Origin: Methanosarcina spelaei | GTDB lineage: Archaea; Halobacteriota; Methanosarcinia; Methanosarcinales; Methanosarcinaceae | Length of the DNA stretch: 39,863 bases | Direction: 5' to 3' | NCBI RefSeq assembly: GCF_002287235.1 | Contig: NZ_LMVP01000190.1 | Location: 1-39,863, forward strand | Part shown: positions 1-7,506 of the stretch, one piece after another | Position numbering within the stretch: the first letter of the stretch is position 1 | How the letters are laid out: each line of letters begins with the position of its first letter | Program-made: the position numbers and the translations under genes | Notes under the pieces: generated by a model | What the model was told of the DNA's origin: nothing | Databases searched by the model: none | The model's input: the letters and a program-made list of their open reading frames with translations, nothing else

Positions 1-153
1 CAAAATATGATAAGGGAAAATGGAAAAACTATTATATTTTTTATGCGGTTGAAAAACCATTGAATTTGAAGAGGATACGATAAACTTATTATCCTCTTTC
101 TAAACTGGAAAAATATGAAACAGTAACGTTATTATGCTGTAAAACAATTTCTA

Positions 154-1218
154 ATGGGGATAGATGTGATAAAAGAAGCCATGTTATACGAGAAAATTGG
201 AGATAATAAAGTACACTGTAATCTCTGCGCCCAGAGCTGTAAAATTTCCCAGGGAAAAAGGGGCTTTTGCGGAGTCCGGGAAAACAGGGACGGAGATCTA
301 TATACTCTTATCTACGAAACCGTTTCAAGCGAGGCAGTTGACCCAATCGAAAAAAAGCCGCTTTATCACTTTTATCCGGGTTCTTATGTTTATTCAGTCG
401 GATCAATAGGATGCAATTTCCACTGCAAACACTGCCAGAACTGGTCTATTTCCCAGGCATGCCTGGAAGATGCTTACACAATGGATATTCCATCTGACGA
501 ACTTATTCAAAGGGCACTTATCTCACGCTCAAGCTCAATTGCCTGGACCTATAATGAGCCCACAATCTGGCATGAGTATACTTACGAATGTGCAAAACTA
601 GCAAAAGAGGCAGGGCTTGGGACCGTATATGTGACAAACGGATATATGACGCCTGAAGCCCTCAGGAACATAGCGCCTTATCTGGATGCTGCCAATATTG
701 ATATCAAGGCATTCAATGAAAAGTTCTATCACGATGTCGCCAGTGCAAAACTCGCTCCTGTACTCGAGGCTTCTGCCCTTGCAAAACAACTGGGAATCCA
801 TGTTGAGATTACAAACCTCATTATTCCCGGTGCAAACGATTCTCTTGATGAGCTAAGGGAACTTTCAAAATGGGTGTATAAAAATCTGGGGCCTGAGACC
901 CCCCTGCATTTTACCCGTTTCCATCCCCAGTACAAAATGCAAAATATCTCACCGACACCTGTCAAAACAATGCAGGAAGCCTGTAAAATTGCAACCGAAG
1001 AAGGGATAAAGTATGTTTACATGGGCAATGTCCCTGGCAGTGACCGCAACAACACTTTCTGCCCGAACTGCGGAAAAATGTTGATCAGGCGTGGCTATTT
1101 CGATATTGAAAAATATGAGATCACGCCTGAGAAAACCTGTCCGATATGTGGAGAACATATTCCAATTGTAGGTGAGTACGAAGGCCCAAAACAGGTAACG
1201 GATGAATACGAGTATTAA
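154..1218 (+). CDS. AmmeMemoRadiSam-type radical SAM enzyme (PflA-like)
   Basis: A 354-residue protein. The radical SAM motif CxxxCxxC is visible at C87, C91 and C94 (CNFHCKHC), which would hold the 4Fe-4S cluster that cleaves S-adenosylmethionine. An N-terminal cysteine cluster (CNLCAQSC, then GFCG) and a C-terminal zinc-ribbon-like pair (CPNCGKM, CPICGEH) flank the barrel. This layout is that of the AmmeMemoRadiSam radical SAM family, related to pyruvate formate-lyase activating enzyme. The family occurs beside AMMECR1 and Memo homologues in many genomes, but neither partner is in this window, and the substrate is unknown. The start is uncertain: the ATG at 154 has no clear ribosome binding site, a GTG at 166 follows GGGGA, and an ATG at 181 is also in frame. 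Confidence 0.9.
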   Translation: MGIDVIKEAMLYEKIGDNKVHCNLCAQSCKISQGKRGFCGVRENRDGDLYTLIYETVSSEAVDPIEKKPLYHFYPGSYVYSVGSIGCNFHCKHCQNWSISQACLEDAYTMDIPSDELIQRALISRSSSIAWTYNEPTIWHEYTYECAKLAKEAGLGTVYVTNGYMTPEALRNIAPYLDAANIDIKAFNEKFYHDVASAKLAPVLEASALAKQLGIHVEITNLIIPGANDSLDELRELSKWVYKNLGPETPLHFTRFHPQYKMQNISPTPVKTMQEACKIATEEGIKYVYMGNVPGSDRNNTFCPNCGKMLIRRGYFDIEKYEITPEKTCPICGEHIPIVGEYEGPKQVTDEYEY

Positions 1219-1295
1219 GCCTTGAAGTACTTGCCATATAAGAAGAGAAAAGAAATTCAGGGCAAAATCGCAAATGTACAAGTTAGGTATTTCTT

Positions 1296-1403
1296 ACTGA
1301 ACCAACAAGGATTCTCTACTGAACCAACAAGGATTCTCTACTGAACCAATAGGGTTCTCTACTGAACCAATGAGGATTCTCTACTGAACTAATAGGATTC
1401 TCT
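1296..1403. repeat. Five-copy 21-22 bp tandem repeat
   Basis: Five head-to-tail copies of ACTGAACCAACAAGGATTCTCT and close variants (21 or 22 bp each) lie in the spacer between the convergent radical SAM and NUDIX genes. The first two copies are identical; the last three diverge at two or three bases. There are no spacers between units, so it is a minisatellite and not a CRISPR array. No function is evident. Confidence 0.9.
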
Positions 1404-1425
1404 ATAAGGAGAACTTCTATTAGTC

Positions 1426-1995
1426 TCAAAAAATATATTTTTCGTATCCTTCCTGGAAAATTTTTAGAATTCCGACCCGCAGAGAAGGCGTATATTTCTC
1501 AGGCTCATTTTTGACGGCCTCATGAAGTTCTTCAAGTTCGATCCATTCTACGGATACGGCTTCTTCCGGGTCAGGCCGAATTAAACTTGCAGTTTTTTCA
1601 GAACAAAGGCCTGAAAATACCGTGTGGAAGGCTCCTTTGTTTTCGACGATGCAAGAAATTTTAAATAACTTTCGAAATGGAACCGAGATTCCTATTTCTT
1701 CAAGCATTTCCCGTTCCATGCAGGCTTCGTAAGATTCATTCGCCACAGTGCCGCTTACCGAGTATGTATAGCGGCCCGGAAACCAGCGCTTTTGAGGTGA
1801 CCTTTTCTGGATAAGCATCTTATTTTCAGGGTTGAGAAGGATAAGTTGGGCAGCCCTGTGAATATGCATTCCCGAATAAAACTCCTCTCGTTCGCGCAGC
1901 CGAAGATAGTTATCGTTTTTGTCAACTTCAGTGATTAGCTCTGTCACAAAAGCACTCCTATTAAGTTGTTTCACTATCCTATTCGGATGTGACAA
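1426..1995 (-). CDS. NUDIX hydrolase, IPP-isomerase-like
   Basis: A 189-residue protein with a Nudix box around residues 82-103: SGTVANESYEACMEREMLEE followed by IGI. The RE, EE and G positions that bind metal and shape the loop are kept, but the first glycine of GX5EX7REUXEEXGU is Ser, with Gly one place later. The GMHIHRAAQLILLN entry to the fold resembles type 1 isopentenyl diphosphate isomerase and YfcD-like NUDIX proteins. Archaea usually make IPP isomerase of type 2, so a general nucleoside-diphosphate-derivative hydrolase is more likely than an isoprenoid enzyme. The longest frame opens with TTG at 1993-1995 and no ribosome binding site; an in-frame ATG about 42 codons in would keep the core fold. 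It converges on the radical SAM gene. Confidence 0.8.
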   Translation of the reverse strand: MSHPNRIVKQLNRSAFVTELITEVDKNDNYLRLREREEFYSGMHIHRAAQLILLNPENKMLIQKRSPQKRWFPGRYTYSVSGTVANESYEACMEREMLEEIGISVPFRKLFKISCIVENKGAFHTVFSGLCSEKTASLIRPDPEEAVSVEWIELEELHEAVKNEPEKYTPSLRVGILKIFQEGYEKYIF

Positions 1996-2099
1996 AAAAT
2001 AAAAATTTCGGTTGAAATAAAAATGGCAGGCTTCACTAAAAAAGGTTAAACCTAGAGTAATGCCATGAAAAGAAAAAAGAATTTAACTTTTCAGGGTTT

Positions 2100-2405
2100 T
2101 CAGGGCTCTGAAACCTCTTTTGGCTTTTCTGCGGCTTTCTGGATGAGATCCAGAAGCTGATCATCGGTCTTGCCTCTTATGTCAATCCCGAGTTTCTGGG
2201 CAGTTTCCTGTACCTTACTCTTTGGAGTTACGGGTTCCTTTATAGACTTCTCAAATTCCTTAAGGTTTAGTTCGGATTCCTTCTGAGCTTTCTTGAACTC
2301 GCCCACTGAACTTCCCATGGATCTGGCCAGCTCCGGAAGTTTAGTTGCCCCGAAAAGGAGTATAACTACTGCAAAAATCATTATAAGTTCTTGTGTGCCT
2401 ATCAT
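2100..2405 (-). CDS. tatA: Sec-independent translocase protein TatA
   Basis: A 101-residue TatA/E protein: a short periplasm-facing start (MIGTQE), one transmembrane helix (about 7-17), the FG hinge at 18-19, and an amphipathic helix (TKLPELARSMGSSVGEFKKA). TatA oligomers form the passage for folded twin-arginine substrates once TatC binds the signal. Glu6 sits 12 residues before the hinge, where E. coli TatA has Gln8 and TatB has Glu8, so the protein may combine both roles. A GAGGT ribosome binding site sits nine bases before the ATG. It lies downstream of a second tatA and tatC on the same strand, 232 bp after the second tatA, so it may be co-transcribed or have its own promoter in the AT-rich gap. 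Confidence 0.93.
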   Translation of the reverse strand: MIGTQELIMIFAVVILLFGATKLPELARSMGSSVGEFKKAQKESELNLKEFEKSIKEPVTPKSKVQETAQKLGIDIRGKTDDQLLDLIQKAAEKPKEVSEP

Positions 2406-2637
2406 GGCTTAACCTCAAGCTTTTCGTTTTCTTAAACAAATATAATCAGCAGGTGATAATGATCTGAAAATTGTAAAGATCTATAAATTAAGCTAAGATT
2501 TTTTATGTTATATAAAGCTTTTATTTATGTTATATAAAGCTTTTATTTTTGATTACTATTTTGGAGATTTTATATCTTTAATTGTTTTAGTTTTCTACTA
2601 AGATTTGTCTTCTTTTATCCCGACTCGATCCTGGATT
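2406..2637. other. AT-rich spacer between the two tatA genes
   Basis: It carries a direct repeat of TTATGTTATATAAAGCTTTTA at about 2503-2545 in two near-identical copies. Read on the minus strand this offers TATA-like boxes that could drive the downstream tatA on its own. No coding signal was seen. Confidence 0.5.
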
Positions 2638-3054
2638 TCAGATTTTTCGGGGCTCTTCCTGTTCAGGGACAGATTTTTCGGCTTCCGGCTTATTTTCCAG
2701 ACCTGCGTCGTTTTTCAGTTCTGTACCGATTTTCATTTCCGCCTCGGTTTTCATTTCCGTATCGGTTTTCATTTCCGTGTCGGTTTTCATTTCCTTATCG
2801 GTATTTGTTTCGTTATTGCTGCTTGGAGTATCTTTTTGTTCCTTCTCCTTCTCTTTTTCCTCAGAAGCAACTATATTCGCAGCCTTTCTGGTGTAGGCAT
2901 CGAATTGATTGAGCTCAAGCTCAGAAGCACGCTGAGCTTTTTTAAATTCTCCCATTGCACTCCCTAAAGATCGTGCAAGCTCAGGAAGCTTCTTGGGCCC
3001 AAAGAGAAAGAGAGCTACAATAAGAATTACTATTAATTCCTGTGTGCCTATCAT
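2638..3054 (-). CDS. tatA: Second TatA-type protein with repeat-bearing tail
   Basis: A 138-residue TatA/E paralogue. The first 50 residues match the neighbouring TatA almost position by position: MIGTQELIVILIV, FG hinge at 18-19, KKLPELARSLGSAMGEFKKA. It again has Glu6 in the transmembrane helix. The tail differs: it is highly charged and holds six-residue repeats of the form TDTEMK, encoded by four 18-bp units at 2730-2801, before a Glu/Pro-rich end. TatA tails are generally tolerant of length change, so the repeat is probably a neutral expansion. It lies 129 bp downstream of tatC on the same strand, which suggests one transcription unit. No strong ribosome binding site is seen before the ATG. 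Confidence 0.92.
   Translation of the reverse strand: MIGTQELIVILIVALFLFGPKKLPELARSLGSAMGEFKKAQRASELELNQFDAYTRKAANIVASEEKEKEKEQKDTPSSNNETNTDKEMKTDTEMKTDTEMKTEAEMKIGTELKNDAGLENKPEAEKSVPEQEEPRKI
2730..2801 (-). repeat. 18-bp coding minisatellite in tatA tail
   Basis: Four 18-bp units based on TTTTCATTTCCGTATCGG (plus strand) encode TDTEMK-type hexapeptides on the minus strand. As the unit is a multiple of three, gain or loss of copies keeps the frame. Confidence 0.85.
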
Positions 3055-3183
3055 TGTTGGTTATTATCAACAATCAAATATAAAAGTTCTTGTAATCAGA
3101 TCGGTGAAATGGCCTATTCGCAGATTCTTTTAAGAACACCTGTTTTTAAAAATAAAGAATTCCATAAATAGGCAAATTGACTC

Positions 3184-3969
3184 TCAAAATAGCCGGATAA
3201 GTAACAGGCTGAACTCAAAAAGAACTCCCAGTAAAAACGCCACAACGATCTGGGCAATAAATGTAGGATCAGGTGAAAGGAAAAGTGAAACTGCCATAAT
3301 CACACTGTAGACCAATACCCTCTGCTTTTTAAGAGTCTGGTATTCTACAAGCCCCATTTTCACGGCAAGAACCACAAGCAGGGGGAGCTGGAACACGATT
3401 CCGAAACCTGACAGGATTGTGGTTACTGCTGAGAGAGTATCCTGAACGGAAAGTTGCGCTGTAGCCATGTCTCCAGAATAAAATAGAATATATTTGAACA
3501 TAACAGGCAGGACGATAAAGTAACCTATAGAGGCCCCAAAGACGAAAAGCAGGAAAGATACAGGAATGACCTTGAGGAAAAAACGCTTCTCATGTGGATA
3601 AAGTCCTTTGCCTGTGAACCTGTAAAGCTGGTAGAAGAGCAATGGGATTGAAGTACCCAGAGCAAAAACGAAGCAGAGCTTGAGGCGAGCAAAGGTCCAT
3701 TCGAGAGGTGAGTAAGCTGTCATGTAAATGTCAGTATTTATAAATTCCTTCCAGACAATTAACATCCCTTTTGCTGAAAACGGGAAAGCGATAATTATTC
3801 CCAGACAGAGCCAGATCAAAACTATTGCCAGCCGGTTTCTGAGCTCTAACAGGTGGACCATGAGAGGTTCTTCGGTATCTCCTGGGACACCGGAAGTATA
3901 GGAGGAGTTAATCCCCGAGTTTTTTCCGGTAGAAGCTGTTGTTCCGTTGCCTGTGTGCTGTGAGTTCAT
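3184..3969 (-). CDS. tatC: Sec-independent translocase protein TatC (canonical)
   Basis: A 261-residue six-span TatC, the receptor for twin-arginine signal peptides. After a Ser/Thr/Gly-rich N-terminal extension of about 35 residues comes HLLELRNRL, matching the HLIELRKRL of E. coli TatC with its signal-contacting Glu15. The first cytoplasmic loop has GLYPHEKRF, matching ALYKHERR with Glu103. The last loop has SPDPTFIAQ in place of the usual TPPDVFSQ, followed by a kept Phe-Glu pair (LLGVLFEFSLL). Both signal-recognition glutamates are present, so this is likely the active receptor. It heads a minus-strand cluster with two tatA genes. A TATA-like box (AATATATTAATAT, about 3996-4008) lies upstream. 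Confidence 0.93.
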   Translation of the reverse strand: MNSQHTGNGTTASTGKNSGINSSYTSGVPGDTEEPLMVHLLELRNRLAIVLIWLCLGIIIAFPFSAKGMLIVWKEFINTDIYMTAYSPLEWTFARLKLCFVFALGTSIPLLFYQLYRFTGKGLYPHEKRFFLKVIPVSFLLFVFGASIGYFIVLPVMFKYILFYSGDMATAQLSVQDTLSAVTTILSGFGIVFQLPLLVVLAVKMGLVEYQTLKKQRVLVYSVIMAVSLFLSPDPTFIAQIVVAFLLGVLFEFSLLLIRLF

Positions 3970-4926
3970 TTTTTCCGCTCTTACATGTATCTAGGTAAAT
4001 ATATTAATATCGGAACATAATATAAAATGTAAATCTACAACTCTTAGGAGGTATTTTGATTTCCTGATGCAAGAGATTTTCACAATCCATTTTGCGATCC
4101 CTCTTCAGAATATCTTTCTACTATATATTTGCATACTTGAGAGTTGCATATTTGAGAGTTGTATACTTGAGAGTTGCATATTTGAGAGTTGTATACTTGA
4201 GAATTGTATACTTGAGAGTTGCATACCTGAGCATTTATGGCACTGAGTCATTAATAATGCAATAATAAAACGATAATATAATTACTTAAAATGATTAAAT
4301 TAAATCAGATTAGGAAAATCTGTATAATACATTCTTGTAATTAATATGGCTTGATTAAAATAATTTATATATAATAGTTATTCCATTAATATAAATTTAG
4401 TTATAACAAATACTTAAACCGAATTTAGAGTCACGCCTGTAAATGTTGCAACAAAAGACTTCATCTTACCATATTGAGTAGTTGCATTATTTAGCCTCGT
4501 GACTATAGATAATTAATAATGGTCATATAAGTAAACTAAGTTAATTTATGAGAATATAAATAAATTAAGAGAATTAACTAATGACTACATAAATGAATTA
4601 AGATAATTAATATAATATACTCGTAATAAATATTACAACCTATTAAAATTAACTGCTATTTCCCGGTTCTCAATACCTGAACCCACTGTTTCCGTACTCG
4701 TATTTAGTGACTCTCATCAATTGAATCTCTGAATAGTTTGAAGTCTCAGGAAAATTTGAAGGATTCCATGAAAAGAGCCGAAAAAACCTGAATCGAAAAA
4801 ACAAAATAGGTAAAAAGAAAGTTGATTAAAAATCCCTGCATGAATATACCTCACTGCAGTGAATAATAAGAATTCTTTTAAATAGGAAAAATAACTTTCT
4901 TTTGCTTTTCCGGATAGGTATTCATT
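3970..4926. other. Long AT-rich spacer between divergent tatC genes
   Basis: This 957-bp region separates the divergently read tatC genes. It holds a seven-copy 15-bp tandem repeat (4132-4236), A/T runs with several TATA-like boxes, and no coding frame of note. Promoters for both directions should lie here: a TATA-like box sits near 3996-4008 for the minus gene, and TTTTAAATAG at about 4874-4883 for the plus gene. Confidence 0.6.
4132..4236. repeat. Seven-copy 15-bp tandem repeat
   Basis: Seven head-to-tail units of CATACTTGAGAGTTG with alternating C/T at two positions (catactt, catattt, tatactt); the last unit is degenerate. There are no spacers. It lies in the divergent spacer of the two tatC genes. 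Confidence 0.92.
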
Positions 4927-5712
4927 ATGTCTGAAGCGATTGAAAATCTCAGTGCAATTCTGCTGACCCTGCGAAATAAGTTACTTGTGATTGCTGGGGT
5001 CCTTATCACAGGTATTATTCTCTCTTTCCAGTTTACCAGTCCTTTAATCGAGAGAATGAAGATTGATCTTCTCCCTGAGGGCGCAAAGCTGGTGTATGTA
5101 TCTCCCCTTGAGGTAATGATGCTGGAGCTGAAGCTCTCTATAATAATAGGAATTCTTATCACTCTGCCTATTATTGCATTCTATATTTATAGGGCAATCT
5201 CGAAAAGGTACTCAATTAAAGTTCCGATATCTATTGGAAAAGGCCAGTTTGTTTTCCTGAGTTTAGCAGTCATTATCATGTTCGTCCTTGGAGCTTCGTA
5301 TTCTTATTTCCTCATGCTGCCTCTCTTTCTTAAGTTCCTCTACATGGACGCAGCAGAGTCAGGGGTGACTGCGACTTATTCGGTTTTTAAATTTATTTCA
5401 TTTATAGCAACAACTACAGCAGTGTTTGGTCTGGTCTTTGAACTTCCTATAGTGCTTACTTTCCTTACTCGAAATGGGTTTGTAAAATATAGTACTCTTG
5501 TGACTTACCGCAAGCATATTTATGTCCTTGTCGTATTTATCGCAGCCGTAGTTACCCCTGGAGCAGATGTCTTCAGTCAGATGATGGTTGCCGTACCCAT
5601 GGTAATTTTCTTTGAGATAAGTATGATAATTGTAAGGTTAATTGGAGTAAAAAACAAGCTTTCCAGGCCTGACTCGTCAGCAACTGCAGTAGGGATTACG
5701 AGAAGGAACTAA
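4927..5712 (+). CDS. Divergent TatC paralogue lacking signal-binding glutamates
   Basis: A 261-residue six-span protein of the TatC family. The last periplasmic/cytoplasmic region has TPGADVFSQMMVAVPMVIFFE, as in E. coli TatC ([20 protein letters not shown]), so family membership is clear. The two glutamates that contact the twin-arginine motif are missing. The N-terminal motif reads ILLTLRNKL, with Thr14 where Glu15 sits in E. coli, and the first cytoplasmic loop reads SIGKGQF where ALYKHERR holds Glu103. The neighbouring minus-strand TatC keeps both. I infer that this copy is a structural or regulatory partner, or recognises a different signal. An AGGT ribosome binding site lies eight bases before the ATG. 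Confidence 0.88.
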   Translation: MSEAIENLSAILLTLRNKLLVIAGVLITGIILSFQFTSPLIERMKIDLLPEGAKLVYVSPLEVMMLELKLSIIIGILITLPIIAFYIYRAISKRYSIKVPISIGKGQFVFLSLAVIIMFVLGASYSYFLMLPLFLKFLYMDAAESGVTATYSVFKFISFIATTTAVFGLVFELPIVLTFLTRNGFVKYSTLVTYRKHIYVLVVFIAAVVTPGADVFSQMMVAVPMVIFFEISMIIVRLIGVKNKLSRPDSSATAVGITRRN

Positions 5713-5769
5713 AAGAAGAAACTAAAAGAAGAAACTAAAAAAAGAAACTAAAAAAAGAAACTAAAAAAA
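5705..5769. repeat. Five-copy 13-bp A-rich tandem repeat
   Basis: Five units of GAAACTAAAARAA begin inside the last codons and stop of the divergent tatC gene and run downstream. Copies of the unit therefore include the stop codon sequence itself. Confidence 0.85.
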
Positions 5770-5953
5770 GAAAAAAGAAGAAAAAGTAATAGAATAGCAA
5801 AAGATGCTGGGAATGATGCGTATTTGGGATGAGAATCACAGGCTTGTTTGAGTGATGCGATGAAGGTTAAGAAATAACCCAAACAAGTCTCTCATTATTC
5901 TTTTCCGCACTTGCTTATCCGTTTATTATTCTGTCCTGAGAGCACTTAAGATT

Positions 5954-6043
5954 ATCAAGATCACTTTTATCAAGACCACTTTTATCAAGATCATTTTTAT
6001 CAAAATCATTTTTATCAAGATCACTTTTATCAAGATTACTTTG
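5954..6043. repeat. Six-copy 15-bp tandem repeat
   Basis: Six units of ATCAAGATCACTTTT with one to three changes each, between the divergent tatC and the EamA transporter gene. The last unit forms one arm of a perfect inverted repeat (next entry). Confidence 0.9.
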
Positions 6044-6050
6044 ATAAAAG
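6024..6050 (+). terminator. Hairpin followed by a T run, possible terminator
   Basis: CTTTTATCAA (6024-6033) pairs perfectly with TTGATAAAAG (6041-6050) around a seven-base loop, then TTTTTTA follows. It lies downstream of the plus-strand tatC paralogue. The stem is AT-rich, so it would be weak; archaeal termination often needs only the T run. Confidence 0.35.
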
Positions 6051-6173
6051 TTTTTTACTATTTCTGAACTACTATTCACAGAATGCCGACTGCTAATAGT
6101 CCGATTATCTGGATATTACTTTCAACATACTCAAGATAATCTTATTTAACAGAAACCCTTATTTGAAGATGTC

Positions 6174-7100
6174 ATGGAGCCGCAGCACATAAAAGCAAAT
6201 ATCCAGATAATTGCCGCATCCGTTATCTACGGATTTTCAGGAATTTTTTTCATGTATGTAAAGAACATGGCCGCAGGAACTGTTGTGTTTTACCAGCTTC
6301 TTTTCGGGCTTCTTGCACTTGCAGGTTATCTGGTAGTTACCGGAAAACTGTCAGGAATCAGGCTCCGAGGAAAAAGAAAAAACTTAATACTGCTTGGAGC
6401 TTTCAATGCAGGCGCAATGGTTTCTTATTACATGGCTGTGGATTTTACTAATGTCTCAATATCCGTACTTTTGCTCTATACGGCTCCGTTTTACGTTTTA
6501 CTTCTCGCTCCTGTCTTTTTAAAGGAAAAACATAACAAAAAGAGCCTTCTTGCCCTTGTTCTTTCTCTTACGGGTGTAGTAATGGTAATTGGCCCTGAAA
6601 ACCTTGTTTCTGGACCGGGAATTGAGCCAGCATATCTTTATGGGGTGCTTATGGGCCTTTTTTCAGGCCTTTTTTATGCCTGCGTTACCATCACCTCACG
6701 TTCTCTCAGGAACGAGTATTCAGGTTTGGAACAACTTTTTATCTCAACCTTAGTAATGCTTTTATTATTGCTTCCTTTTGCAAAACAGGCTCCAATAACA
6801 ACCCTTGTTCAAAATCTGCCTGTTCTCCTCTTTCTAGGGGTAACAATTACTTCAGTAGGTTCCATTCTTTACTTTACAGGGCTTTTGCACGTCAAAGCTC
6901 AGAATGCAAGTATACTTTCCCTGCTTGAACCTGTTAGTGCGATTTTTTTTGCGTACCTACTCTTAAAAGACCCCATATCCACTGAAACCCTGTTTGGCTG
7001 TGTCCTTATCCTTTCCAGCTCTTTCCTGGCAAGCCTGGAGGAAGAAAACAAAACCGAAAACGAACCCGTTTTCAAGGAAAAACTGCCTGCAATCCCTTAG
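6174..7100 (+). CDS. EamA (DMT) family transporter
   Basis: A 308-residue membrane protein with about ten hydrophobic segments in two similar halves, each an EamA-type unit. The first half has SVIYGFSGIFFMYVKNM and later LLYTAPFYVLLLAPVFLKEK; the second has LFSGLFYACVTITSRSL and LLEPVSAIFFAYLLLKD. The ending ALLEPVsa..llGE-like segment (here SLLEPVSAIFFAYLLLKDPI) is the signature of drug/metabolite exporters of the RhaT/EamA group. The protein probably exports or takes up a small metabolite or amino acid at the cell membrane; the substrate cannot be told. No strong ribosome binding site precedes the ATG. A run of tandem repeats and a hairpin separate it from the upstream gene, so it is likely its own transcription unit. 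Confidence 0.88.
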   Translation: MEPQHIKANIQIIAASVIYGFSGIFFMYVKNMAAGTVVFYQLLFGLLALAGYLVVTGKLSGIRLRGKRKNLILLGAFNAGAMVSYYMAVDFTNVSISVLLLYTAPFYVLLLAPVFLKEKHNKKSLLALVLSLTGVVMVIGPENLVSGPGIEPAYLYGVLMGLFSGLFYACVTITSRSLRNEYSGLEQLFISTLVMLLLLLPFAKQAPITTLVQNLPVLLFLGVTITSVGSILYFTGLLHVKAQNASILSLLEPVSAIFFAYLLLKDPISTETLFGCVLILSSSFLASLEEENKTENEPVFKEKLPAIP

Positions 7101-7506
7101 CTTACCGAAAGCGGGAAAAAGTAAAGTAAACGTTCCGGGTCCACCAATCTTTTTCAAAAAAGGCTTGAGCGAAAACCCAGTAACATTTGGATTTGAGAAT
7201 TATCCTCAAACCCTATCGGCGTGATAAACCGGCGCAACGGTTTGTATGAATAATCTTAATTTTCAGAAAAATTCTAATAGTAGGTAAATAGTTTTCAAAT
7301 ACAACAAAAAAATATTCTTAGATATGTTATTCTTAAGTATGTGATTCTTAAAGAAACTCTCCGCCATCCGGATTGTGTTTTTTTCTTTATTTATAGTTCT
7401 GTTTCCGGCTGGACAGAATAAAATTTATTAGTAAATAACCTTTGTTCTATTAGTCTTAAATGTTTCATATATTTCATTAATTGTTTCAAAAGTGCCTGGT
7501 ATTCTT
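7101..7506. other. Spacer upstream of the giant helicase gene
   Basis: No gene is seen. It contains a small hairpin (AAACCG at 7226-7231 with CGGTTT at 7238-7243), three loose copies of an ATTCTTAgatatgtt-like motif at about 7311-7349, and AT-rich stretches with TATA-like boxes closer to the helicase. Confidence 0.5.

Noticed and set aside
1296-1403. Repeat array as a CRISPR
   Set aside because: Units of 21-22 bp follow each other directly with no spacers; same for the other arrays.
2605-2967. Plus-strand frame rich in Phe opposite tatA
   Set aside because: It is the reverse reading of the 18-bp coding repeat in the TatA tail.
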